Source: an uncultured Rikenellaceae bacterium (GTDB lineage Bacteria; Bacteroidota; Bacteroidia; Bacteroidales; Rikenellaceae). Taken from it: DNA of 12,035 nt. The notes under the pieces are model-generated. The model saw only the letters and a list, made by a program, of their open reading frames with translations, was not told the DNA's origin and searched no databases. The position numbers were made by a program, and so were the translations under genes. Positions 1-7,675 of the stretch are shown piece by piece. The stretch spans positions 1-12,035 of the forward strand of contig CAMWRR010000026.1 in NCBI GenBank assembly GCA_947176715.1, written 5' to 3'. Numbering within the stretch: the first letter of the stretch is position 1; each line of letters opens with the position of its first letter.

Positions 1-2305
1 GTATGTACACCCTGTATATGCGGTTGAACATATTGAAGTCGTTGACATATACCGAGCCGGTATAGGCCTTCATGGTGGAGAATATGTCGGTCATGGGCAC
101 GCCGAGCATCTTGGCCTTGTCGCGGTCGATGTCGAAGTAGAGCTGCGGTATGTCGGGCTGCAACGACGAGTAGACACCGGCCAGCTCCTTGCTCTGCGAG
201 GCGTAATGAAGCAACGTGTCGACAGCGCGCACCAAGTCGTCGTAAGATGCGCCGCTACGGGCCTCCAGCTGCATCTCGAAGCCGCCGGAGCTGCCGAGCC
301 CGGGTATCACGGGAGGCGTAGTGACATATACTTTCGACTCGGGGTATTCCCTCAGCTCGTTTTTTATCTCCTCTGTTATCTCTTTGAACGATATGCCTTT
401 GCGTTCGTTCCACGGTTTGAGCACCACCGTTATCTCGCTACTGCGGCTCTGGTTGCTACCCACGCGCGGACTGGTACCTGTGACATCCAGCAGATAATCC
501 ACCTCGGGACGTTCGGCCAGATAGTTCATGGCGCGGACGGTCACCTCGCGCGTCCTCTCGAGGGTAGAGCCCTCGGGCAACTCCAGCTCCACCTTGAAAT
601 AGCCCTGATCTTCGGCCGGCATGAAGCTCGACGGCATTATTCTGTTTACCGCGAATATGGCCACGAGCACTATACCGAAGGCGGCCAACACACGTTTGGG
701 GTTACCGAAAGTGCGGCTTATTATCTTGACATACTTTTTGTTGCCGGTGTATAGCCATTTGTTTATGTAGCGGAATACAACGTTCTTTTTCTTGTTCTTG
801 TCGGTCGGACGGAGCACCAACGAGCACATGACCGGGCTGAGAGTCAGAGCCACCGCCGTGGATATGAGCACCGACACGGCTATCGTTATGGTGAACTGGC
901 GGTAGAGCTGTCCGGTTATGCCGCTGAGGAAGCTGACCGGCACGAACACGGCGCAGAGCACCAGCGACGTGGCTATGATGGCTCCGGTTAGTCCGCTCAT
1001 GGCCTTTTTGGTGGCCTCGTAGGGGCTGAGGTTCTCCTCCTCCATGATGCGCTCCACGTTCTCCACCACCACTATGGCGTCGTCCACCACTATGCCTATG
1101 GCGAGAATCAGTCCCAACAAGGTGAGCAGATTGAGCGAGAATCCGAACAAGAGCATGAATCCGAAGGTACCTATCAGCGATATGGGCACCGCCACTATGG
1201 GTATGACCGTGGCCCGCCAGCTCTGCAACGACAGATATACCACTATTATGACGAGGATGAGTGCCTCGAAAAGGGTCTTGTACACCTCGTGTATGGAGTC
1301 GGATATGTATTCGGTAGCGTCGAGAGGTATCTCGTAGCCGATGCCCTCGGGGAATGTCTTGCTAAGTTCTTCCATCTCCTTCTTGACATTCTCGGCCACC
1401 TCTATGGCGTTGGCCCCCGGGAGCATGAATATGCGCAGGATGGCGGCGTTACTGCCGTTCATGCCGCTCTCGGTGGTGTAGGACGAGGCCTCCAACGACA
1501 CGCGCGCCACATCGCGCAGACGTATTATGGAGCCGTCCGGATTGGCCCTCACCACTATCTCCTCGAACTCGGAGGGTTGCGACAGACGACCCTGCGTTAT
1601 GATAGGTATGGTTATGTCGACACCGGTGACGGGCTGTTGTCCGAGCACCCCGGCGGCCGACTCGCGGTTCTGGTCCTTGAGCGCCGCCTGTATGTCGGCC
1701 ACGGTGAGTCCGAAGTTGGAGAGGCGGTCGGGCATCAGCCATATCTGCATGGCGTAGTAACGGCTGCCCACGTTGCTTACGCGACCCACTCCCGGCACGC
1801 GACGTATCATGTCGAGCACGTTCATGGTGGCGAAGTTGGAGAGGTATATCTCATCGAATTTGGGATCGTCCGAGGTGAGCGCTATGGTGAGCAGCTGGCT
1901 CGAGGCCTGCTTGTCTACCGATATGCCGTTCTGTATCACCTCGGCCGGCAGACGCGATTCGGCCAGCTTCACGCGGTTCTGTATCTCTACGGCGGCAAGG
2001 TCGGCGTTGGTCTCTATGTCGAAAGTGACGGTGGCAGAGAATCCGCCCGAGTTGGAGCTGCTCGACTCCATGTATATCATGCCGGGGGTGCCGTTGAGCT
2101 CCTGCTCTATGGGGGTACCTACGGCCTGCGATACGGTCAGGGCGCTGGCGCCGGGATAGCTGGCGCTGATCTTTACCGTGGGAGGGGTTATCTGAGGATA
2201 CTGGTCGACGGGTAGCATCGTCAGACCTATGATGCCCACTATCACTATCACGATGGAGAGCACCATCGAGAATACGGGGCGGTCTATGAAGAAGTGCGAT
2301 TTCAT
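1..2305 (-). CDS. RND (HAE1/AcrB-type) multidrug efflux permease, C-terminus cut off by window edge
   Basis: Inner-membrane proton/drug antiporter of a tripartite efflux pump. I translated 768 codons from ATG at 2305-2303; the family is usually about 1040-1060 residues, so roughly the last 280 lie beyond position 1. The N-terminus (MKSHFFIDRPVFSMVLSIVI) is the standard first transmembrane helix with the FIDRPVFS motif, followed by the LPVDQYPQITPPTV segment of the first porter subdomain. Further on are NRV near residue 110, the Asp pair D408/D409 in GIVVDDAIVVVENVE of helix 4 (the proton-relay aspartates of AcrB), and the second porter half with MPSSFMPAEDQGYF. It starts 4 nt after the membrane-fusion-protein stop, so the two are almost certainly co-transcribed and translationally linked. 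Only a weak GAGAG precedes the ATG. An outer-membrane TolC-like factor is expected further downstream, but that is inference. The family is clear; the exported substrate cannot be told. Confidence 0.96.
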   Translation of the reverse strand, partial: MKSHFFIDRPVFSMVLSIVIVIVGIIGLTMLPVDQYPQITPPTVKISASYPGASALTVSQAVGTPIEQELNGTPGMIYMESSSSNSGGFSATVTFDIETNADLAAVEIQNRVKLAESRLPAEVIQNGISVDKQASSQLLTIALTSDDPKFDEIYLSNFATMNVLDMIRRVPGVGRVSNVGSRYYAMQIWLMPDRLSNFGLTVADIQAALKDQNRESAAGVLGQQPVTGVDITIPIITQGRLSQPSEFEEIVVRANPDGSIIRLRDVARVSLEASSYTTESGMNGSNAAILRIFMLPGANAIEVAENVKKEMEELSKTFPEGIGYEIPLDATEYISDSIHEVYKTLFEALILVIIVVYLSLQSWRATVIPIVAVPISLIGTFGFMLLFGFSLNLLTLLGLILAIGIVVDDAIVVVENVERIMEEENLSPYEATKKAMSGLTGAIIATSLVLCAVFVPVSFLSGITGQLYRQFTITIAVSVLISTAVALTLSPVMCSLVLRPTDKNKKKNVVFRYINKWLYTGNKKYVKIISRTFGNPKRVLAAFGIVLVAIFAVNRIMPSSFMPAEDQGYFKVELELPEGSTLERTREVTVRAMNYLAERPEVDYLLDVTGTSPRVGSNQSRSSEITVVLKPWNERKGISFKEITEEIKNELREYPESKVYVTTPPVIPGLGSSGGFEMQLEARSGASYDDLVRAVDTLLHYASQSKELAGVYSSLQPDIPQLYFDIDRDKAKMLGVPMTDIFSTMKAYTGSVYVNDFNMFNRIYRVYI

Positions 2306-2309
2306 CTCT

Positions 2310-3536
2310 CTAAAGCGTTGTTGAATCCGATGCGGTACGTGCGGTATCTATGACAGCGGTTGCCGTGACGGACACCGTATCGTCGTTATCCGGTGCAATA
2401 TCCACCACTCTCACCTCCATGCCCGGAGAGAGCTTGTGATAGCCCTCCACCACCACTCGTTCGCCGGTGGCGAGGCCTCGCTCCACCACCACGTTGTTGC
2501 CTATCTCGGGACCTAACTCTATGAATCGCTTCTCCACCTTGTTATTGGGACGCACCACATAGACGTATGCGCCGCCTTTCTCTATGACCAGAGCCTTCAC
2601 AGGCACCGTTATGGCGTTCTGACGCACATCCAGAAGGAGCTTCACGCGGGTGAACTGTCCGGGGAGCAGGACGTAGTCAGGGTTGGGAAGCTCGGCGCGC
2701 ACCGAGAAGGTACCGGTCTTGGGGTCGACCTGCGGCTCGGCGAAGTCGACCAGACCGCGTTCGGGATATACCGAGTTGTCGGCGAGGGTGACTGTGATGT
2801 AGGGGTCCCACGAACGGGTCGAATCCTTATGGCCTATGTTGACGTTACGCTCCTTGCTTCGCAGATAGTCGAGCGCAGTCATGCTGAAGTCGACCCTTAC
2901 CGTGTCGCTCTTGACCACGGTAGCGAGCAGCGATTGCGCCCCCGGGCCGACCAAAGTACCGAGGTCGACGTTGCTCTGGCTCACGTGGCCCGATATGGGC
3001 GAACGCACCGTGGTGTAGCTCAGCTCCATCTGCGCCTGAGTGAGATCCGCCTCGCTCATCGACACCGAAGCCGTCGCCGACTCGTAGGTGGCTATGGCGT
3101 TGTCGAGGTCGAGCTGGCTGGCCGCGTTCTGTTCGTAGAGCGGACGTATGCGGTCGAGGTCGCGTTTGGCCTTGAGTGCCAGCGCCTCGTCCTTTTTGAG
3201 CTGTGCCGCCGCCTTGTCGGCCTTGGCCTTGTATATGCGCGGGTCTATTATGAAGAGCACCTGATTTTTGGTCACGTATGTACCCTCGGCGAACGTCATC
3301 TTCTCGAGGTAGCCCTCCACACGGGCGCGCACCTCCACGAACTGCCGGGCACGTATGCGCCCCACATATTCGCCGTATATCTCTACATCCTGCGTGGTTA
3401 CGGGCACGGCGTTGACGGTGGGATAAAACACCGACTCCTTGTCGGGCCTGAGCAACAATACGATAGCTGTTACAAGAGCCGCCGATACGATTACGGCTCC
3501 TATTGCGATTCTCTTTTTCTTACGGGTCATATTCAT
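2310..3536 (-). CDS. RND efflux membrane-fusion protein (periplasmic adaptor, AcrA/HlyD family)
   Basis: Periplasmic adaptor joining the RND permease to an outer-membrane channel; 408 aa, a normal family length. Residues 9-29 form a single hydrophobic helix after a basic start (MNMTRKKKR). There is no lipobox cysteine, so it is probably anchored by an uncleaved helix rather than a lipid as in AcrA. Domains in order: first lipoyl half around 65-95 (VRARVEGYLEKM, EGTYVTKNQVLFIIDP), an Ala/Lys-rich alpha-hairpin about 100-172, second lipoyl half around 175-198 (TVRSPISGHVSQSNVDLGT), beta-barrel with DPKTGTFSVRAELPNPD at 271-287 and LLPGQFTRV at 290-298, then the membrane-proximal domain. The Thr/Ser-rich tail from about 385 is probably disordered. 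ATG codons occur at residues 1 and 3, so the start is uncertain by two codons. The gene lies 88 nt after the Ca2+-ATPase stop and directly before the permease. Confidence 0.95.
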   Translation of the reverse strand: MNMTRKKKRIAIGAVIVSAALVTAIVLLLRPDKESVFYPTVNAVPVTTQDVEIYGEYVGRIRARQFVEVRARVEGYLEKMTFAEGTYVTKNQVLFIIDPRIYKAKADKAAAQLKKDEALALKAKRDLDRIRPLYEQNAASQLDLDNAIATYESATASVSMSEADLTQAQMELSYTTVRSPISGHVSQSNVDLGTLVGPGAQSLLATVVKSDTVRVDFSMTALDYLRSKERNVNIGHKDSTRSWDPYITVTLADNSVYPERGLVDFAEPQVDPKTGTFSVRAELPNPDYVLLPGQFTRVKLLLDVRQNAITVPVKALVIEKGGAYVYVVRPNNKVEKRFIELGPEIGNNVVVERGLATGERVVVEGYHKLSPGMEVRVVDIAPDNDDTVSVTATAVIDTARTASDSTTL

Positions 3537-3624
3537 AGGTTAGTTAAGAGGCTTGAAACAGAGCTTGCAATTATCATGCCAAACACCAAAAAAGCGGATT
3601 TATTGCACCTAATCATAAAAGGCT

Positions 3625-6330
3625 CTATCGTCTTTCGGTGAATATGCGCAATATCTCGCCCGCCCACAGCACCACCGACGTGGCTCCAACTATTATGGCC
3701 CAGTCCGACAGCGCGAGCGGGGTAACGCCGAACATCCTGCCGCCGAATGTGACTATGGCCCATTGACCTATGAGTATGGCCGATACGGTAATGAGAAATC
3801 CGGTGCTCTCGCCGAGGCGGTAAAAGGCCGACCGTCCCGTTGCGAACGCCTTGGCGTTGAACATATTCCAAAACTGCATCATGACGAAGACGGTGAAAAA
3901 TAGCGACAGCTCGTACGGGCTGAGACCGTGCGGAGCGGGGGTGAAATCGAAATAGCCGGCCGCCATGCCTCCGAGAGTCATCTGCGTGAGCGAGGTTATG
4001 TCGTTATGTTTGAAATATTGCAACAGGCCGAAGAGGAGCACCACGAAAGACAGCCCCACCGTTATTATATAGCGGCCCATCACAGGCGTTATTATATAGT
4101 CGCGTGGCCCGCGCGGCCTCTCCCTCATAACGTGCGCGTCGGGCGGAAGCGATGCCAGCGCCAAGGCGGCGAACGTATCCATTATAAGGTTGACCCACAA
4201 CATCTGCGTCACGGTCAGCGGCGATTCGGTCCCGAGGAACGAGCTTATCAGCACTATCAGACAGGCCGCTACGTTGATGGTCATCTGAAAGAGGATGAAG
4301 CGCTGTATGTTCTTATAGAGCGAGCGGCCCCACATGACGGCTCTGGATATGCTGCCGAAAGAGTTGTCGGTGATGGTTATGTCGCTGGCCTCTTTGGCTA
4401 CCGCCGTGCCGTCGCCCATGGACAGCCCCACCTGCGCCGCTTTGAGGGCGGGAGCGTCGTTGGTGCCGTCGCCGGTGACCGCCACCACATGTCCCGATCG
4501 TTGCAGTGCGGCTACGAGGCGTCTCTTGTCCAAGGGGCGGGCACGCGACACTATCTTCAGCCGGGCGGCGCGCTCTTGCAGCTCTTCGTCGCTCATGGCC
4601 GCCAGCTCCGGACCGGCGATACACTCCGAGCCGTCGGCCACATCGCCGAGCAGACCTATCCTGCGCCCTATCTCGCGAGCGGTGCCCGGGGTGTCGCCGG
4701 TGACTATCTTGACATCTATGCCCGCATCCATGCACTCGCGTATAGCATCGGGCACCTCCTCGCGGACAGGGTCGGATATGGCCGCTATGCCCGAAAGCGT
4801 GAGCGGGACCGTTATAGCCTCCCCCTCTATGCCGCTGTCGCCCTCGTCGAGTATGCGGAACGCGAATCCGAGAGTGCGCATCGCCCGGCTCTGATAGCCT
4901 GCAAGACACTCGTCTATCTCCCCGCGCATGGAGTCTACGGGCAGCTGGCCGTCGGCAGTGCGTACGCTATCGCACAGCGACATCACTATCTCGGGGGCAC
5001 CCTTGACGTAAAGTATGCGCTCCCCGCCCGACGACCCCACCACCGTAGCCATATATTTGCGCTCGGTGGAGAAGGTGAGCTGCCTCTCTATGCCGGCCCT
5101 CTCGCGCAAACCTGTGTAATCGACCCCGCGGCCGTGCAGCCACAGCAAGAGCGCCCCCTCGGTGGGGTTGCCGAGAACTTTGGGGGCGGCGGGATCGGAG
5201 AGGTCGAGAAAGGCCGTGGAGTTGACGGCGAGCCCCTCGGTTACGATATCGTCGTCATACCCCCAGAAGCAGGTGTCGTTTATGCGCATCTGATTGCGAG
5301 TGAGGGTCCCCGTCTTGTCGGTGCATATCACGGTAACGGCCCCCATTGTCTCGCAGGCGTGCATCTTGCGTACGAGGTTGTTGGCCGACAACATACGCTT
5401 CATGCTCAGAGCCAACGACAGCGTTACGCTCATGGGCAGCCCCTCGGGCACCGCAACGACTATCACCGTTATGGCTATCATGGCCGTAGAGAGGAGATAG
5501 TTGCCGAAATCGAGCCACTCGAAGCCCGCACCGGCATGGATATATGTAGCCATACGCCCCACGGCTATCAGCGCGGCCACGGCGTAACTGCCTCTGGTTA
5601 TCATGCCCGCCAGACGGCGCAGCTGTCCCGAAAGCGGGGTCTCAACGCTATTGTCTATACGCGCCCCCTCGTACACCTTGCCGTATTCGGTGGCGTCCCC
5701 CACGGCCGTAACGCGCATGGTGCCGTGGCCGTCCATCACCGTAGTGCCGCGCATCAGATGGTCGGCGGGATATGTGGCCTCTTTGTCGCATTCCGTCGGG
5801 TCGGCGCTCTTGACGGCTACCGGCTCGCCCGTGAGCGTCGATTCGTCCGCCTGCATCGATACGGCATCGAGCAACACACCGTCGGCAGGGACCTCCTCGC
5901 CGGTGCCGAGCACCACTATGTCGCCCACCACCACCTCGTGCTTGGCTATCTGCGACACGTGGCCGTTGCGTATGACCTTGACGGGGGTGTCGTCGTCAAC
6001 CTTGTTGAGTATCTCGAACTTACGCTCCGCGCTAACCTCGAAGCAGAACCCCACCACCGTAGCCAGAATAACGGAGGCCAATATACCGGCCGGCTCCAAA
6101 AAGACATCGCTTTCATACGACAGAACGATATACTGGTAGAACGCCACGGCCACCGACAGGGCCAACGCCACCAACAATATGACGATGATAGGATCGGTGA
6201 ATTTCTTCAGAAACTGACGCCATAGCGGCTCCCTCTCGGGGGGAGTGATGGTGTTGTCGCCGTGAATGCGCCGGCTCTCCGACACCTCGGCGTCGCTAAG
6301 ACCGCGGTAGTGTTTGTGTGTATGTTCCAT
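3625..6330 (-). CDS. P-type Ca2+-transporting ATPase (type II, PMCA-like)
   Basis: ATP-driven cation pump of the inner membrane, most likely exporting Ca2+. I chose the ATG at 6330 (MEHTHKHYRG, 901 aa). The frame stays open about 20 codons further upstream, but only from a TTG, and that stretch overlaps a putative promoter. Motifs: TGE 167-169 (actuator domain), PEGLP 295-299 (M4), the phosphorylation motif D338KTGT, KGAPE 443-447 (nucleotide binding), TGD 544-546, the TGDGTNDAPAL hinge 619-629, and NLIMDTF 714-720 (M6). Paired hydrophobic segments at about 47-70, 80-97, 246-262 and 280-295 plus a C-terminal set from 675 to 893 fit ten helices. The M5/M6 ligand pattern resembles PMCA rather than SERCA: the site-II residues E296, N714 and D718 are present, while the site-I glutamate position is Ala689. 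There is no long C-terminal calmodulin-type extension. A related type II pump with another cation cannot be fully excluded. Confidence 0.93.
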   Translation of the reverse strand: MEHTHKHYRGLSDAEVSESRRIHGDNTITPPEREPLWRQFLKKFTDPIIVILLVALALSVAVAFYQYIVLSYESDVFLEPAGILASVILATVVGFCFEVSAERKFEILNKVDDDTPVKVIRNGHVSQIAKHEVVVGDIVVLGTGEEVPADGVLLDAVSMQADESTLTGEPVAVKSADPTECDKEATYPADHLMRGTTVMDGHGTMRVTAVGDATEYGKVYEGARIDNSVETPLSGQLRRLAGMITRGSYAVAALIAVGRMATYIHAGAGFEWLDFGNYLLSTAMIAITVIVVAVPEGLPMSVTLSLALSMKRMLSANNLVRKMHACETMGAVTVICTDKTGTLTRNQMRINDTCFWGYDDDIVTEGLAVNSTAFLDLSDPAAPKVLGNPTEGALLLWLHGRGVDYTGLRERAGIERQLTFSTERKYMATVVGSSGGERILYVKGAPEIVMSLCDSVRTADGQLPVDSMRGEIDECLAGYQSRAMRTLGFAFRILDEGDSGIEGEAITVPLTLSGIAAISDPVREEVPDAIRECMDAGIDVKIVTGDTPGTAREIGRRIGLLGDVADGSECIAGPELAAMSDEELQERAARLKIVSRARPLDKRRLVAALQRSGHVVAVTGDGTNDAPALKAAQVGLSMGDGTAVAKEASDITITDNSFGSISRAVMWGRSLYKNIQRFILFQMTINVAACLIVLISSFLGTESPLTVTQMLWVNLIMDTFAALALASLPPDAHVMRERPRGPRDYIITPVMGRYIITVGLSFVVLLFGLLQYFKHNDITSLTQMTLGGMAAGYFDFTPAPHGLSPYELSLFFTVFVMMQFWNMFNAKAFATGRSAFYRLGESTGFLITVSAILIGQWAIVTFGGRMFGVTPLALSDWAIIVGATSVVLWAGEILRIFTERR

Positions 6331-6354
6331 GTCTGTGTTATGATTCGGACCGGG

Positions 6355-6362
6355 CAAACATA
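6355..6362 (-). promoter_or_regulatory. Putative Bacteroidetes -7 element for the Ca2+-ATPase gene
   Basis: On the minus strand this reads TATGTTTG, a full match to the Bacteroidetes TAnnTTTG -7 consensus. It ends 24 nt before the ATG at 6330, which would give a leader of roughly 18 nt. The nearest upstream TTTG (6388-6391, minus strand) is 25 nt away, longer than the roughly 19-21 nt usually expected, so the -33 half is not convincing. Confidence 0.4.
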
Positions 6363-6408
6363 TATGGCCGGCCGTTGCGAAGCGACGCAAAGTTAACCGT
6401 TTTTACTA

Positions 6409-6471
6409 ACGTTTTCGACAAGCCGAGAGCAGAAACAAATAGGATTTGGTTCTGCCGAGGCGAGAAAACGT
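6409..6471. repeat. Nested inverted repeat (hairpin) in repeat copy 1
   Basis: Outer arms ACGTTTTC (6409-6416) and GAAAACGT (6464-6471) are perfect 8-bp complements. Inside them GCC (6422-6424) can pair with GGC (6459-6461), GCAGAA (6429-6434) with TTCTGC (6450-6455), and CAAAT (6436-6440) with ATTTG (6444-6448) around a 3-nt AGG loop. The inner 27 nt form an 11-bp stem with a single mismatch. AGCAGA (6428-6433) could instead pair with TCTGCT at 6471-6476, a mutually exclusive alternative. Confidence 0.75.
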
Positions 6472-6483
6472 CTGCTAAAGCGA

Positions 6484-6546
6484 ACGTTTTCGATAAGCCG
6501 AGAGCAGAAGCAAATGGGACTTGGTTCTGCCGAGGCGAGAAAACGT
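6484..6546. repeat. Nested inverted repeat (hairpin) in repeat copy 2
   Basis: This is the same architecture as copy 1, shifted by 75 bp: outer arms 6484-6491 and 6539-6546, inner GCAGAA 6504-6509 and TTCTGC 6525-6530. The apical CAAAT is now opposite ACTTG, giving an A-C mismatch on the plus strand but a tolerated G-U wobble in a minus-strand RNA. Confidence 0.7.
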
Positions 6547-6590
6547 CTGCTAAAGCGAACGTTTGTTTTACCTGACAGCGATAATTGTAT

Positions 6591-6598
6591 TACCTTTG
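6591..6598 (+). promoter_or_regulatory. Putative Bacteroidetes -7 element for the arginine operon
   Basis: TACCTTTG matches TAnnTTTG exactly. It ends only 8 nt before the ATG at 6607, so a start of transcription about 6-7 nt downstream would leave an almost leaderless mRNA. The closest TTTG upstream is 6562-6565, a 25-nt gap. TTTA/TTTT at 6566-6570 has better spacing but a mismatch. It lies just downstream of the tandem repeat. Confidence 0.4.
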
Positions 6599-6606
6599 CC
6601 CTTGCA

Positions 6607-7674
6607 ATGAAAAACACGGACACTCTCTTCGACGACAGCCTCTCGCTGTTGCGCGCCATGATAAAGACCCCCTCGTTCAGCCGCGAGGAGGATGGCACTG
6701 CCGCCCTTATAGAGGCGTTCATGCGCGATGCCGGCATAGCACCGCAAAGAGCGGGCAACAACGTGTTCGCCTTCGCCGAGGAGTACGACCCGGCGCGTCC
6801 CACAGTATTGCTCAACTCGCACCACGACACGGTAAGTCCCAATGCCGGATATACCCGCGACCCGTTCAGCCCCGACATGGAGGATGGGTTGCTCTACGGC
6901 TTGGGCAGCAACGATGCCGGAGCCAGCGTGGTGTCGCTGTTGGCCGCCTTTCGTCGGCTCTGCCGCCGCCCTCTGCGCTTCAATCTCTGCATAGCGCTCA
7001 CGGCCGAGGAGGAGGTATCGGGAGCGGGAGGCATAGAGAGCCTGTTGCCGTCGCTCGGCGATATAGAGCTGGCGGTGGTAGGCGAGCCTACCGGCATGAA
7101 TCCGGCCATAGCGGAGCGGGGCCTCATGGTGGTGGACTGCACATGCCGCGGAGCAGGCGGGCATGCCGCTCGCCGCGAGGGCGACAACGCCATATACAAA
7201 GCCATAGAGGGCATCGACCGCATACGCCGACACCGTTTCGACCGCACGAGCCCCTATCTCGGCGACACCATGATGACGGTGACGGTAATAAACGCGGGCA
7301 CGCAACACAACGTGGTCCCCGCCGAATGTCGCTACACGGTGGACGTGCGCATGACGGAGCGTTACACCCACGAAGAGCTTTTGGAGACGATAGGAGGCCT
7401 GTGCGGAGGCGAGGCCGTGGCGCGATCTATGCGTCTGCGTCCGTCGCACATTGCCGAGTCGCACCCCTTCGTGAGCTATGCCGTAAGCCGCGGGCTAACC
7501 CCGTTCGGCTCCCCGACCCTCTCCGATCAGGCCCTGATAGCGGCGCCGTCGGTGAAGATAGGGCCCGGAGACTCCGCCCGCTCGCACACCGCCGACGAAT
7601 ATGTGAAGTTAGACGAGATACGTCACGCCATAGATACGTACACAGACATCATAGGACACTACATACTGAAATAG
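6607..7674 (+). CDS. argE: M20-family deacylase, ArgE-like (probable N-acyl-citrulline/ornithine deacylase of arginine synthesis)
   Basis: Cytosolic zinc-dependent amidohydrolase that removes the acyl group from an arginine precursor; 355 aa, typical for ArgE/DapE enzymes. I chose ATG 6607 because the usual N-terminal helix and the TPSFSREE motif (21-28) follow it and the putative promoter precedes it. Metal and catalytic residues visible: H72 and D74 in SHHDTVSP, bridging D103 in GLGSNDAGAS, the acidic pair E135/E136 in AEEEVSGAGG, E160 in GEPTG, and H327 near the C-terminus (ARSHTADEY). The lid/dimerisation domain, about 175-285, has GGHAAR with H186. Its stop lies 1 nt before argH, which supports an arginine role over DapE or a peptidase. 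In Bacteroidetes the pathway is known to run through N-succinylornithine transcarbamylase, so the real substrate may be an acyl-citrulline rather than N-acetylornithine; that part is inference from taxonomy. Confidence 0.9.
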   Translation: MKNTDTLFDDSLSLLRAMIKTPSFSREEDGTAALIEAFMRDAGIAPQRAGNNVFAFAEEYDPARPTVLLNSHHDTVSPNAGYTRDPFSPDMEDGLLYGLGSNDAGASVVSLLAAFRRLCRRPLRFNLCIALTAEEEVSGAGGIESLLPSLGDIELAVVGEPTGMNPAIAERGLMVVDCTCRGAGGHAARREGDNAIYKAIEGIDRIRRHRFDRTSPYLGDTMMTVTVINAGTQHNVVPAECRYTVDVRMTERYTHEELLETIGGLCGGEAVARSMRLRPSHIAESHPFVSYAVSRGLTPFGSPTLSDQALIAAPSVKIGPGDSARSHTADEYVKLDEIRHAIDTYTDIIGHYILK

Positions 7675-7675
7675 A

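Larger units (their letters stand above)
6408..6557. repeat. Two-copy 75-bp tandem repeat between divergent genes
   Basis: Copy 1 is 6408-6482 and copy 2 is 6483-6557, directly abutting, with a further 7-bp start of a third unit (AACGTTT) at 6558-6564. The copies agree at 71 of 75 positions. The four differences (6419/6494, 6435/6510, 6441/6516, 6445/6520) are all transitions. Each unit begins AACGTTTTCG and ends CTGCTAAAGCG. The array lies between the putative promoters of the Ca2+-ATPase and the arginine operon. Although 75 is a multiple of three and open frames cross it on both strands, the predicted peptides resemble no protein I know and three of the four changes alter the amino acid in the plus frame, so I treat it as non-coding. 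Each unit contains a nested inverted repeat, described separately. It could be a REP/BIME- or MITE-like dispersed element, or a local duplication of a regulatory site. Confidence 0.93.

Noticed and set aside
1289..2215. A 308-codon plus-strand open frame opposite the RND permease
   Set aside because: It is antisense to a conserved AcrB-type sequence, with a low-complexity Gly/Tyr/His-rich product and no domain.
3537..3624. A possible separate promoter for the efflux genes (minus-strand TTTG at 3580-3583, TCTGTTTC at 3555-3562)
   Set aside because: The -7 part matches only four of the six fixed consensus positions and the gap is 17 nt. It is too weak to list as a feature.
3928..6225. A 765-codon open frame on the plus strand opposite the Ca2+-ATPase
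   Set aside because: It is antisense to a gene with all P-type ATPase motifs. Its product is rich in His, Arg, Tyr and Gly with no recognisable domain. It results from sense-strand avoidance of TTA, CTA and TCA codons.
6408..6564. A CRISPR array
   Set aside because: The two units abut with no variable spacers and are 75 bp long. No cas gene is nearby.
6393..6878. A 161-codon minus-strand frame that spans the tandem repeat and the start of the deacylase gene
   Set aside because: It overlaps the well-supported ArgE coding start in antisense. The repeated peptide only mirrors the DNA repeat and resembles no known protein.
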